A DNA stretch of 64,000 bases, from positions 1,054,001-1,118,000 of the forward strand of contig JADNRZ010000007.1 of the NCBI GenBank assembly GCA_015501605.1, written 5' to 3'. A program made the translations under genes and the position numbers. This document shows positions 22,572-34,284 of the stretch, piece after piece (positions within the stretch are counted from its first letter, which is position 1; each line of letters opens with the position of its first letter). The notes below the pieces were generated by a model. The model made no database searches, was not told the origin of the DNA, and was given only the letters and a program-made list of their open reading frames with translations. This DNA comes from Panaeolus papilionaceus (taxonomy: Eukaryota > Basidiomycota > Agaricomycetes > Agaricales).

Positions 22572-23373
22572 AACTGAAAGTGTTCTATCCTTCTCGCGGA
22601 CCTGCATATGCACCCTTCAAACTCATTGTATTTTTATGCAACAACATCTATCGAATTATGCATTTGCCTGTGCGGCCGTATACCCAGAACGAGTTGTGCG
22701 ACGTAATTGATTTTAGGTTTGTCGGTGTCGGTGTTACTCAGTCCGCCTCCCTTTCGATCGGTACAGGTCTCGTGGTCATAGGCATTGGTCAATGCGTGTC
22801 CAACGTCAAGACGTATACGCCCCTGATTACGACCGCCATCCTCCGGTTTAAAAACACTGTCTGGTGCGAAGATGGTGAGCCACGATGCATTTTATACAGT
22901 TCTTATCTCTGTCCGACTTCGGCATTTCCCACTCAGTAAATAACGTGGCGGAAAAACCTTCTTCTTATCTCTCCAACACAAAATGCTGGCCATGGCTCCT
23001 ATATTATATATAGCCCTAGTTACTTTCTCCTTCTACTTTTATATACCACTGCTCGAGGTTAGGCTTGGGGCAGAGTAAGGAGCCTTCAACCATTCAAGGG
23101 TCTATATAAAACTACGACGATCAGTCGACACTCAGGCCCTCAAAGCACCAACTCCGGAGGTTGTACAAGCCAGTAGTGTGGGGAACGCCCAATTTACCTG
23201 TATCCACTCAACGTTTAGTTGGAAAGTCTAAGGCAGTATAACGTGCTGACTGGGTAAGCCGAAGCCATGTTTCAGTTCTCATGCATGCAAGTCATAACCC
23301 TACTGCCAACCTCTTAAGGTTGCGTATCATCGAAAGAGGTTTTATTGGACTGACGAGTTAGGAATAAAAACAA
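22572..23373. other. Spacer between the peptide array and urease
   Basis: About 800 bases. A frame at 22580-22939 is open on the plus strand but has no start, splice or family signal that I trust. The urease promoter should lie in the last few hundred bases. Confidence 0.45.
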
Positions 23374-26300
23374 ATGCACATTCTACCAAGAGAAGAGGCG
23401 AAGCTTCTATTGCACCAGGTAAGCAGCGACTCCTGTCCATTCGTGGAAATAGCCACCTCATTGTGCCCTCAACTTTGCAGGCCGGTTTTCTCGCTCAAAA
23501 GCGGCTGGCAAGGGGTGTTCGCCTCAATAAAACTGAGACTGTCGCTTTAATTGCTTCTGTTCTTCAAGAGAGAATCAGAGATGGGACGCACAGTGTAGCG
23601 GAATTGATGCAACATGGGAGAACGCTGCTCGGACGGAGGCACGTTTTACCTTGCGTGCCAGGCCTTCTTCACGAAATCCAAGTGGAAGGAACTTTCGACG
23701 ACGGGTGCGTCTCGCGACATTCACATTTCCTCCTAACTCTGGCTAAGGAATGCACGAGGCAGGGTGTTCCTAGTCACTGTTCATGACCCCATTTGCACTG
23801 AATCTGGAAACCTCACAGCAGCCTTGTATGGCTCATTTTTACCAGTACCCCCCGAAGACCTGTTCCCAGTTCCTGACCCTCAAGAATACGCTCATGAAAA
23901 AGCCCCAGGCGCAATTATAGCTAAAGAAGACGACATTGTCATCAATGAAGGAAGGGAGAGGACTCTGCTGCGCGTTGTGAACAAAGGAGACAGACCAGTT
24001 CAGGTATGTCACTTCTCATGATTAAGCGTCAGAAGCGATGTAAACGCTTCGTATTCACACGTTAAAATAATTAGATCGGCTCACACTACCACTTTGTGGA
24101 AACTAATCCCGCTCTTGACTTTGACCGTGGTGCGGCTTATGGACGACGACTCGACATTCCAGCTGGTACAGCTGTGCGATTTGAACCTGGCGACGCGAAG
24201 ACGGTGACCCTCGTACCCATTGCTGGTGCTCGTATCATTACTGGTGGTAACTCTCTCGCAACTGGTGTCGTGGATTTCACACAGAGAGATGCCATTATAC
24301 AAAATCTCGTTCAAAAGGGTTTCGCGCACACCCCAGAACCTGGAGCCTACGAAATCGCTCAGATTGAACCTACAACGATGAGCCGGGAGACCTATATCTC
24401 CATGTTTGGGCCAACGACTGGGGACAGAGTTCGATTAGGAGACACGGACTTGTGGATCGAAGTTGAGCACGACGAGGTAAATTACATTCTTAACTGTCAT
24501 TATCAGGGCTATAACACTGCTTCAATAGACGACCTACGGAGATGAGGCCAAGTTTGGGGGAGGAAAGACGATCCGAGAAGGAATGGGTCAGGCTACAAAC
24601 CGATCATCGGCGGAGACCCTGGACTTGGTTATTACGAACGCCCTCATCGTGGACTGGTCAGGAATTTACAAGGTTTGTCGGCTCCTTATGTCTTGCTTTC
24701 TTCTCCATGACCGAGATGCCCTGTAGGCGGATATTGGTGTAAGAGGTGGCATGATTGTTGGTATTGGAAAGGCAGGAAACCCGGACGTCATGGCCAATGT
24801 TCACCCAGCTCTCGTCATTGGGTCTTCAACTGAAGTCATTGCGGGAGAGAAACTGATCGTCACTGCTGGAGCTATTGATGCTCACATTCACTACATCTGT
24901 CCACAACAAGTCGAGGAAGCATTGGCATCCGGAACAACGACGATGATTGGTGGTGGGACTGGGCCTAGTGCGGGTAGTAATGCCACCACTTGCACATCCA
25001 GTCCTTTCTACATGCGGCATATGCTAGCTGCGACTGATGGGCTGGCTATGAACTTCGGCTTTACTGGTAAAGGAAACGACTCAGGCACCCTCGCAATGGA
25101 GGAAGTTGTCACGGCAGGTGCCTGCGGTTTGAAGTTGCATGAAGATTGGGGAAGCACGCCTGCAGCAATTTCTAATTGTTTGGATATTGGAGACAAATTC
25201 GATGTTCAGGTAATTAATACTCAGGAGATGTCTGTTCCAATCACTGATTTATATGACAGGTTAATATACACACAGATACATTGAATGAAAGTGGTTTCGT
25301 AGAGAGTAAGTCCTTCTAATGACGTCTCTTTACATCTGGGTTATTCATGGCACTTCAGGTACCATTAATGCATTCGGTGGACGTACCATCCATACCTATC
25401 ATACTGAAGGCGCAGGTAGTATTTTGCTGCCTGTTCCCACAAGACGTGCTAACGACTTTCATTTTCATTCGTTAGGAGGAGGACATGCACCAGATATTAT
25501 CGTCGTTTGTGGTCTACCTAATGTCCTTCCTTCATCAACAAACCCAACCCGGCCTTACACCAATAACACATTGGACGAGCATTTAGACGTAAGATGAACA
25601 CTGTTTCCTCCTGACCAAAAGCTCAAGTCCATATTTCAGATGCTTATGGTTTGCCACCATCTTGATAGAGCCATCCCCGAGGACTTGGCCTTCGCAGAGT
25701 CACGAATCCGGGCTGAAACCGTTGCGGCTGAAGATGTTCTTCATGATATTGGTGCTATTTCTATGATCAGCTCTGATTCCCAGGCTATGGGTCGTGTTGG
25801 TGAGGTTGTAAGCCGGACCTGGCGGACTGCCAGCAAATTGAGACAATACAGAGGTCCATTGACGTCGCTGGGAGACCAAGACCGAAGAGATAACGCTAGA
25901 GTCAAACGCTACGTCGCGAAGTATACCATTAATCCGTGAGCTCCTTGTAACAGCAAAGACGCACCGGTCAACTAATCCCCGATATTCAGTGCCATTACTC
26001 ATGGGATTAGCCACCTTGTGGGGCAAGTCGCCGTCGGTACCCTTGCTGATCTCGTTCTCTGGAAACCCGAAAACTTTGGCGCCAAACCTGAAATGGTCTT
26101 GAAGTCCGGTGTCATCGCATGGGCACAGGTTCGTGTTATTTGACCTCCGCGAGGGCCCACAACGGTTCTAATTGATTGACTCAATTTCCCCAAATTTTAG
26201 ATGGGCGATGCAAACGCCTCGATACCTTCCGTACAGCCATTCTATTCTAAGCCAATGTGGGGTGCCAAAGCCGGTTCTGCTGCACTCAATTCAGTGGCAT

Positions 26301-26533
26301 TCGTCTCCGATATCTCCATCACCTCTGGCACTATCGCTTCGTATGCCCTTTCAAAACGTGTCGAAGCTGTTCGAGGTTGCCGCTCCATCTCGAAAAAGGA
26401 CATGAAATGGAATGAGATGACGCCGAAGATGGAGGTAGATCCAGAGACATACACGGTGAAGGCAAATGGGGAACTTATGGACATCGAACCCGCGGCATCT
26501 TTACCTCTGGGTCGGGCATATAACCTATTCTGA
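23374..26533 (+). CDS. ure1: Urease (urea amidohydrolase), nickel enzyme
   Basis: Twelve exons (23374-23418, 23481-23704, 23763-24003, 24075-24476, 24529-24672, 24727-25209, 25260-25305, 25359-25415, 25476-25588, 25640-25935, 25990-26128, 26201-26533) join in frame to 840 residues, the normal length for single-chain fungal and plant ureases. It begins [20 protein letters not shown] (gamma-like domain), continues through the beta-like domain ([11 protein letters not shown]) and then the alpha-like catalytic domain. Nickel ligands and active-site residues are intact: HIH (405 and 407), the carbamylated Lys488 in GLKLHEDWG, His517 in VNIHTDT, His543 in HTYHTEGAG, flap CHH (590-592) and Asp631 in SSDSQAM. 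It ends LGRAYNLF, as usual. It hydrolyses urea to ammonia and carbamate in the cytosol. Accessory proteins for nickel loading are not in the window. Confidence 0.97.
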
Positions 26534-26780
26534 TCCCAAATTCTGTCTTCTTGGTGTCCAATGAGGAACAACCTTCCGTACATTTCCCTTGATTTTTTTA
26601 CATGGAGTCTTCTATCTATATGGGTATCTGGTGTATTATTACAATTGTCGATTAGAGGAGAACGATGATAATTTAGCGATGGTCGTGATAATTTAGTGGT
26701 GTCGGGTCCATGAACCCCAGTGCTGAAAGTATGCACGCGGGGCGAGGCTTGGATGCTATGCCCCGAGTAAAGTGAGGGTG
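26534..26780. other. Convergent intergenic space after urease
   Basis: About 250 bases between the urease stop and the end of an uncertain minus-strand gene. It should hold the urease 3' untranslated region. Confidence 0.4.
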
Positions 26781-27497
26781 TCAATAAGGGTACTGGAGCT
26801 GCAACATCTGCTGTTTGGGTGATAGTCGATGAGCACGCTTCCGGGTTGGGCGACTCTGGCCCGGGCTGAATGAGTTGCGAAGGGGACTTGATGATAGGCA
26901 AGGCCGACGACGAGCGATGGTGGCCCGGGTCTGGGTTTGTGCCTGTATTAGGCGTAGATGCTCTGCATCCGTATAATCCTCTCCTAGTAGATGTATCGCA
27001 TTTTGTGCTTCCACCACCCTTTGCTGCGTGCTGTTTGATGGTGATAGGTGAAGAGAGCTGAATATTTTGGATATTGAATTGTCGATGGTTTGCGAGTGGT
27101 TGCATGATGAAGAGGCTTTCATGGCTGAAAAGACGCTCGGTCGGAGTGCGTATTGGCTGTGTGGCAGCGCGAATGTCGAGTTCATCGCTCTTGGGACGAC
27201 CATATATGATAGTAAGCAAGGTAAGAAGTTGGACTGGGGATCCCTCTTCAGAATGGCCTTGAACTTATATATGCTGCGACTCTGATACCGCATAAGTCAA
27301 GACTCAACCCGGCGCAGTTGCGTTCCACGGTCAGTGACCTTCTTTAATTCAATAAGCGACAGCGCGATGCCTGTCAATGATAAAACTACCAAAACGGCAA
27401 TACTCGCTGAGAGGCACAGCTTATATCCACGGGGACCCTGTAAAATGACGTGTGGGTGGTGTACCGATAAGGTCCCCTCTGATACACTCGGGACCAT
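26781..27497 (-). CDS. Uncertain minus-strand gene, small protein with possible membrane segment
   Basis: Two elements suggest a gene, but the model is not settled. An exon from the ATG at 27497 encodes MVPSVSEGTLSVHHPHV and then a hydrophobic stretch, LCLSASIAVLVVLSLTGIAL, that could span a membrane. It could splice with a weak GTCACT donor near 27338 to sequence starting at 27281 that stays open to the stop at 26781. Alternatively, a TATA-like element near 27265 could drive a shorter 140-residue protein from the ATG at 27203. A second frame is also open over the same bases and runs on, antisense, into the urease 3' end. The proteins have no family I recognise. Confidence 0.3.
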
Positions 27498-28251
27498 TGT
27501 GACGGAAATAGGCAGTGGGGGCTAATTTATAGCCGCCCACGAGGGCCCCTGTTCTATTCTTCATCATCTATGTATTCTCACAGAACCTTATGATCGAAAG
27601 GCATGCAGTCGGACATTTTTTTTCTGGAGATGCAGTGAGAATAACAGGAAAAGTAGGGAAATGAAATCACAGTCTACGGTGTTACCCGTTTAAGTTGGAT
27701 TTTGCACATGTCATTAATTCTCGACAACGAGGTGCACTGGACATGCGGTGGAAGCATTGGATAAAAGCTGTTAAGGTGTAGTTAAACGTAGGGTGTGTTC
27801 CCAGCTACGATTCCTCACAAACTATCAGGCGTCCTAGAAGTTGATCGTTATTAGTGACACTGTCGAGCGCTTAATTTGGTCTGTGAGGTGGTTAGACGGA
27901 CACTTTGCCTGCTTAAATTAGTGACTACAGAACTACATTACCTACAGTGACATCATAAGCCTTTAAAATAAAATAGTAGAAGCTTGAATAATATACGAAT
28001 GATCAACTAATTTGCTTGCTCCCAGTGCCGAAACATGAAGTCAAGACCTACAACAAAACTTGGAAGCTACTATCTCCAAGTCCTCCTACGCATTATATTT
28101 GATCCAAGAAAAAGAAATTGATTTTATTGGTACAACGGTCACGAAATTACAAAAAAAAGGAATCGAAGGAAGCGATTGAGTACAGTGATTCGTGGCTAAT
28201 GGAATGAAACAGAGTGGGCCTATCCTATGTATTTGAACCAGTACGGATCAT
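27498..28251. other. Intergenic, nothing recognised
   Basis: About 750 AT-rich bases with no coding exon that I can support. Confidence 0.5.
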
Positions 28252-28921
28252 CTACTCAGACTCCTCAAATTCAAGAAACGATGAATCGGGGTCTTCCTGT
28301 TTCTCCGTGATAGAGGAGGTCCCCGTTTGGAACGGTTGGTGAAGCGCGAGGACGTCTTCGAACGATTCGAGCATAGGGGTTGACTCCTCCAGGACAAAGA
28401 CAAACTCGTCAAGTATGTCGACATCCTCAGGAAGGTCGCTGCGGACACTTTTTTGGGAGTCTGTGCATGGTACTGCGACAAAGTCCTCCCGGTCGTTGTC
28501 CCATATTAAAGACCATTGCTTGATGTCCCGACTTAGAGCCCTGTTACTATCCGGGGTCAAACGAGGTGACTGTCCATTGGATCTGCGGGATTTTATACTG
28601 AGAGGTGTAGTTGGTCTGGAGAGACTCGCAGCCTGTGCGAATTCTCTGTCTGATATCTCAGGGGTTCCTGGCCTGCTTCTAAGTACATCCCAGTTAGCAC
28701 CTTCAATGCTACTGAATGCTGGTGGATAAATCCACTTACGAACTGGGTGTAAATGTTCTCCTTTTTAGGTAAGAGAGGTCTTGTTGACGAGTTGGAATCG
28801 GGGACTGCTGTCTCGGTGTATGAAAGCCAGGCATAATCGAAGAGGTGAAAATATTGCAAAACTCTATTCGTCGGTGAGAGCTGGTGGCATTATATATTGG
28901 GCCTGTCGTTGGGTCTTTCAC
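28252..28921 (-). CDS. Hypothetical basic-then-acidic protein
   Basis: Exons 28921-28740 and 28678-28252 join through a 61-base intron (GTAAGT donor, CTAAC branch point, TACTTAG acceptor) to 202 residues. An internal ATG at 28834 (MPGFHTPRQQSPIPT) may be the true start, giving about 173 residues, because the first 29 residues look less protein-like. The middle part is Ser/Pro/Thr/Arg-rich and disordered (TFTPSS-SRPGTPE spans the splice). The C-terminal half contains WSLIWDNDREDFVAVPC and then a strongly acidic tail ending EFEESE. No signal peptide or membrane segment is visible. I do not recognise the family. A nuclear or cytosolic regulatory role would be a guess from composition only. Confidence 0.6.
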
Positions 28922-30064
28922 GTCTGAGTTTCATCGTGGTATACAATATCTCTTTGACCTAGATGAAAAGATTATTGTAACATTGAAAAGCAGCTCCTTC
29001 TTTGAAGTCACCCAGACAATATGTGATAAATGAGTACCATGCAGCATGTACTAAACGTGGTCCGTAAATTTATGCATAAGTGTTAAAAACAAAGGTCAGG
29101 ATTATTCGTTGCTTCGTGGCCGTTGCAATGCCAAACAGCGCTTTCGAACAATTTTGACTGCCTGTAGCGAAACCACGTGGGAGTTTGTGTTTGATCTAAA
29201 TTCTGTGACCCAATGATCGCTGTTTCGAATGCGCCGTTTGTTCAGTGCTTTGATGACCGAGCATATTCTATCCTGACCAAGTAACCGTCATGCCCAACTC
29301 TAAGTCATCAGGTATTCACGTCCGAGGACTCTTTTTCGGGACAGCACCAGAGTCTCAAAGCTTACAATAAACTCGTCTTCTTTAGGCAGAAATGATTCAA
29401 TACAATCCGGGTTGACAAGGTCAGGGCAACGAGAAAGAAGCACAATCACTCAGCCTCCCATGGGCGCTGAGGAGACGACTCATTGGCACTAAAGGCGGAG
29501 TTCGGTCTCTATACACCATTACTTACATGACTCTATCACTGCACTTGGACGAGTTCAGCCATCTGTTTTTCCCTGGGCCAATGTCCTTCTGCGTGACGTT
29601 TGCGATCCTGCCGGCGGCTTACTTCTGGGGGCCACAGCTTTGTTGGGGGGCGTCAGAATCAGGCTTTATTGACTGGAAACGCACACATCCATGACTGTTC
29701 AGCAGATGTTACTTTTGGTTCTATATCGTCAAAGCATTGTTTTGATTTTGGCGATCATCTGATGCATGTGCGATGGGATTGCTCTTGCACTTGGCTGCCA
29801 TCAAGAAAATCCTGGCACATAGCGGCGTGGAAGCTGTCAAGCGCATTCATGCCCGTCCATGACCGACCGAGGCTGATCATAGTAAGCAACACTTACTCCG
29901 ACCGCTTATCAGAATTACTGATAACGTTTGCTTGACAGTTACCCCAGTCGCTCGAATTCTGAAACGAGCTCCGACGTATGCTATGCCTTGTTATAAAGCA
30001 TTGAAGACAGAACCCGTACACTTGCAACCTCTCATTGGCGATATCCTACCTCTCTTTTTGCTCT
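28922..30064. other. Intergenic upstream of the first DUF6533 gene
   Basis: About 1.1 kb. Frames at 29460-29935 are open for a few hundred bases in more than one frame and could be a gene remnant, but no start or splice pattern makes a consistent protein. The promoter of the DUF6533 gene should lie at the right end. Confidence 0.4.
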
Positions 30065-31800
30065 ATGGCAAGTACTACGACGCTACTAGTTGTTGAGGAT
30101 CCGGACTTCATCCAGCTCTACAGGGCAGCTTTGATCCCGTTATATGTATCATGTATGGAGCCTTTGGCCACTGTTCACTGAACATCTTCTAACATTTCTT
30201 CAGTAAGCTCTCTTGTCTGTGTACTCCAAGACTACTGTGAGTCTGTCATATTCTCAGGATATAGGGCGAGCCTAATACCATCATCTCCCAGTCATAACAG
30301 TTGAAAACGAGGTAAGAAGGCTTCGTTTATAATTGACAAGGTCTAATTGAAACCTCTAGATCAATTATATTTGGGTAAGTTCTCTCTTAACTGCGTCGTA
30401 ATGCCCTTGTGATAGCTTTCTCAGCCGCAGAGGATGAACTTTGCGAAAGCGATGTTTTTATGGGTAAGCACTACAATGTCACAGTGGTCCATCTCGAAAT
30501 GACAATGTTCGTTCGCAGATTCGATACTACACCATCATTCTACTCGTTCTGGATGTTATTCAGGCGCACGCGTATTCTCGACCAAGTCCAGCAACGCACA
30601 CATTGTATGTGAACCCCTCGATTCCGAGCGCTTGGGCGTCATGATCATTATCAACCCCCAGATGCCTCCTGCTTAATCCAATAAGTGGAATGGCAGGTGC
30701 CTTGAGCCTTTGGAGTGTTGAAATTGTCATGCAACTACGGGTGTATGTGCTGTTCAATCGGTCGAAACGGGTAAGTATTCATAATATGCTATAATTGAGA
30801 GGCCAAAGACTAACTCTTTTTTTCATCCAGTTAGCAGGCTTCAATGGCGCATTATTCATCGCCTCTGTAGGCTTTTTCCTGTGGTTGCTCGTCAGCGATA
30901 CCTTGAGACGTAGCAAGCACATGAGCCTTCCGACCACTGCACATTTTCTTGGATGCCACCCTACACTCAATAAAGGACTACAGTGGGAGTTGTGGCTTCC
31001 TGCGACAGTATTCGAACTCGTTTTGTTTGTTCAAGTACTATACAAGTCTATTTGCTCGACATCAGCGCGAATTAGGCTGAATAAAAGGATATCACTAGCG
31101 ATGTTTTTGCTTCACGACAGCCTGATGTATTTTTTCGTGTGGGTCCCATAACTCCTCTGCCGTTAAAAGAACTGATCCTAATGTCTGTTGACTTTAGTGT
31201 AGCCTGGTTACTGGTTATGAATATGGTAATCATTGTAAGTACATTTTACGACCTCCCGAAATCTTTCCATCAATCGTTCTTCAGGGTTCGAATCGAATTC
31301 CTTGGACAGGCTTTGGGTGAGGGCTCAGAACTTGTTTCACCGTTTTCTTTTAACATTCTAAACGGGCCACTAGCCTATTTCATGCAGGTATAGGTATTGG
31401 AACATCAAGAATGATGATAGAGATACGCGTTTTCTCGGCCAGAAACCTCGAATGGGCGCGTGAAAAAAGTAAAATGTCGTGTTTACATTTTCAGACGATG
31501 CTACAAGAAAACAGACCAGACCTCGAGGTCCATCCTGAAGTGGACGATGAAGAAATCTCGCCACACTTTGGATTAGAGCAGTCGAACCAAGATTTGGAGT
31601 CCGCGCATGATGATGGATGGCTGGCAGCGCTTCCATTTAACACTGACTCTGACACGGACTCTGAGCTGGATCATACCGTGCGCTTCAAGTTTTATCTACA
31701 TTTGACTGGTTGCGTTACTGATGACATCACCTTTAGAGGTACCCCACACGACCACAGCCATTATCATCCACAATCTGATGTGGAAGCATTCAATCTGTAG
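30065..31800 (+). CDS. DUF6533 multi-pass membrane protein, copy 1
   Basis: Eleven exons (30065-30152, 30204-30236, 30292-30311, 30360-30374, 30424-30462, 30519-30604, 30662-30770, 30831-31138, 31198-31234, 31285-31316, 31374-31800) give 397 residues. The N-terminus carries the DUF6533 signature: LVCVLQDYFITVENE followed by INYIW. About seven hydrophobic segments follow, with a charged loop after each, and the last is followed by GTSRMMIEIR, the usual end of the helix bundle. The final 130 residues are cytosolic, acidic and His-rich. DUF6533 proteins are abundant in agaricomycetes and unknown in function; a receptor-like role is often suspected from the seven-helix topology. Copy 2 lies 2.5 kb downstream with the same exon lengths for exons 2-7 (33, 20, 15, 39, 86, 109). 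Confidence 0.85.
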
Positions 31801-31963
31801 CTTTTTCCCGGCGTGAGCTGGACTGAGATGCAGCCTTTCAACAAGGTTGCTTACCCACTGTATTTATTGTATTTATTGCATTTCTGTATCATAGAGTTTA
31901 ATATGACCTGTCATTCTGTCAGTCATGTATTTCGAAGGCGGTATCGAGATTGGTAGTCCATGT
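31801..31963. other. Convergent space between DUF6533 copy 1 and the F-box gene
   Basis: About 160 bases between two converging stops, probably overlapping 3' untranslated regions. No other feature is seen. Confidence 0.5.
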
Positions 31964-33768
31964 TTACTGGATCGAATCATGTCTATCGAAGCAGGTCCAC
32001 ACAGATACATAAAATAACAAATATTTCCCAATAACACGAATATTCATACAAATTCTGAACAGAGGTATCAGATGCATCGGTGAACAACGCGGTTGTTCAT
32101 GATGATGAGGGTATGGTGCCATTCTTTGGCAATTTGACCTGTTTAATCGTTGCCTTCGGGGGCTCCTGTCATTCGGTCCCCGCTCAAGGGGAATATGCAC
32201 GTCAACCTTGCGCAAACGAGGAAGGCCTGAGAAGGCCTGACGAACGATATCCTATACACGGGTCAGCTACAGTAACTTTAATAAAAAAGATAGTATTCGA
32301 CGCTTACCTCGAGATCACCACTGCCTTTCATCGGAATCGTAAGTTTGGCTAAGGAAGTGCACTTTCTAAAGGCTGTCAAGGAATCGGGAAGCACGCCGAA
32401 GCACCAATTGTTGACCTCGTTTGTCTTCATCCCAAGGTCCACGAGTCCAGGTGCGATTACGGGCATCACCTTCTTGTAGAATCGTTCTGGTGCAACTTCC
32501 GAAGAGGCATAGTCGGCCTCTGCATCGTTGCGAAGGTACTGAAGGCGGAGAAGCTTCAGAGATGGCGTAGGATAGGACAGAAGGTATTCAATACAAGAGT
32601 CTCCCACTTGATTAAGCGGGAAACGGAGTTCTTCCACAAAGATTTGTTCCTCGACAAGTTGTAACCACAGTGGGGCCATGTCGCTCTCACACAGTAGAGA
32701 CGAATTGTGTCCATTCCTGGGCTCGTCGCAGTACAGGCTGAGGCAACGAATGTTCCGGAAGGCGCCCAGCATGCTCTCTTGCAAGCGCCCGCCCCAGTGA
32801 GCGAGTGTGAGGCTTATGTGCTGAACTTTCTGCACCAACGCGCCATTTTCCCCAGAGAGTAGGTGATCCACGACCTTTTTATTGAGGACGAGGTCCCAAT
32901 CGAGAACCTCGAGATGGGGGTTGGAAAGAATGGTTTCCTCGACGAATATTGCCATAGTCTTACATTGGCCGTTGTGGCTCGTACGATACTCCGGCATTCC
33001 TGTCACGTCGAGTTCTTTGCAGAGAGGCAAGGCAGGAAATTTCGGAAGAATACCCTGTTCCAGTGCGATAATTTCGAATCGATGAAGAGGGGTTTCTCGG
33101 TTTCGCAATACCAGAGGCATCAGCTGGTCGAACATATTTGAGCATTCACCATCCCATTCCGCGTCGTCTCCATCATGCATTTTGCAAGGTGGTATTTCCC
33201 AGCTACACAGTGTCATTAGCAAGAGTCACATGTGAAAGGATGATTACGAACTAACCGAATTGTTTGCAGCTTCCCGAACGCAGGGCTTACGAAAAACCTG
33301 TCGATCACCTCGAAGAAAAGTTTGATCCGGCGGTAAATTACCTCCCTGTGCTCGTGAGGGTGCGGAAGGCATAGAAGAAGGTCATCGCATCCTGTCTCAT
33401 GCTCATATGAGCATTTAGGCGCCGAGAAGTTGATACAGAGTCCAGAGATTGTCAGATGACGAACATGTTCCGTTGCTCTTGTCGCATATGGTTCCGCGTA
33501 GGCCCTGTACTTGTCCAGAGGGACATTCAGACAACCTTCCTGATTTATCTTGTCCAAATCGAGCTTTAACTTTGCAAGTGCGAGGTGCTCGACGATCTTG
33601 CTAATCCTGCGATTCGATAAACGAAACGACTGTATGTCGCGGTATCTGAGCTATGTAAGTGTGCAAGATTATTAGTGACGTGCAAAAGAAGAACAGAAGT
33701 TTGGAACATACATAAGAAGACACTTCAAGTACGAGTTCGTACGGAAAGTTTGCTAGTAGATCAGTCAT
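31964..33768 (-). CDS. F-box protein with leucine-rich C-terminal region
   Basis: Exons 33768-33712, 33650-33256, 33202-32308 and 32251-31964 join to about 544 residues. The N-terminus (MTDLLANFPYELVLEVSSYL then RYRDIQSFRLSNRRISKI) fits the F-box: Leu/Pro at the start, a conserved DIQSFR turn, and RR-x-S. The rest contains irregular leucine-rich stretches such as LEVLDWDLVL, IRCLSLYCDE and LKLLRLQYLR, as in fungal F-box/LRR-like proteins. F-box proteins bring substrates to SCF ubiquitin ligases through Skp1; the substrate is unknown. The last exon is doubtful beyond about HIPLERGPND, because the tail (His-rich, then hydrophobic) looks noncoding, so the real end may be earlier or reached through another intron. 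It lies on the opposite strand between two DUF6533 paralogues. Confidence 0.75.
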
Positions 33769-34284
33769 TGGAGAGAGAATTCAAAGTGGCGAACGAAGAA
33801 GTTGAAAGTCAAGGAGTTTATACTTTATGAACAATGGGTGCTAAAATGCGATCATTGCTCTGGGAACGTTGTTCGGCTCTTTGCGAACCGGCGGGCCCGT
33901 CTTAAAAAGGAAATCAGCCCTCACTTGAACACTCGCGTGTGCGAGTCCAATGCCAGCCTTTCATTATCCAGTCATCATGCATACCTGCGCAAAGACACAA
34001 TTGCTGCAACAATGACGAATATTTAGGCGAAAACAATGTACACCGCGCTTTACTAGAATTACTTCCCAACAAGGCATACATATGTGCTTGATGCTCATCA
34101 CGGACGCGATGTTGAAACAATCAAACTTGGACAGTCTTCCTTATGGGACCAGCCAAATTGCGTGGGTGAGCGCCGGCTATACACAGAAGGTTATTATGTC
34201 GGACCTGTCAGGGCGCGCCCATGATCATTGTCTCTTTTCTTTGTTACCATCCCCACCTTCAGGTCATAGTTTGACTATTTTTTC
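33769..34284. other. Divergent promoter region, F-box gene and DUF6533 copy 2
   Basis: About 515 bases between the divergent starts of the F-box gene and the second DUF6533 gene. No exon is seen. Confidence 0.5.

Noticed and set aside
22580..22939. Open frame after small secreted gene 4, tested as a fifth family member
   Set aside because: No signal peptide, and an apparent intron before a stop codon fits only a short frame without an ATG.
26242..27219. 325-codon open frame on the minus strand
   Set aside because: Its last 300 bases are antisense to the well-conserved final urease exon, and it has no ATG near its start. Treated as a shadow or at best part of an uncertain gene.
29460..29935. 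Overlapping open frames before the first DUF6533 gene
   Set aside because: Two frames look equally plausible, neither has a start with sensible splicing, and no family is recognised.
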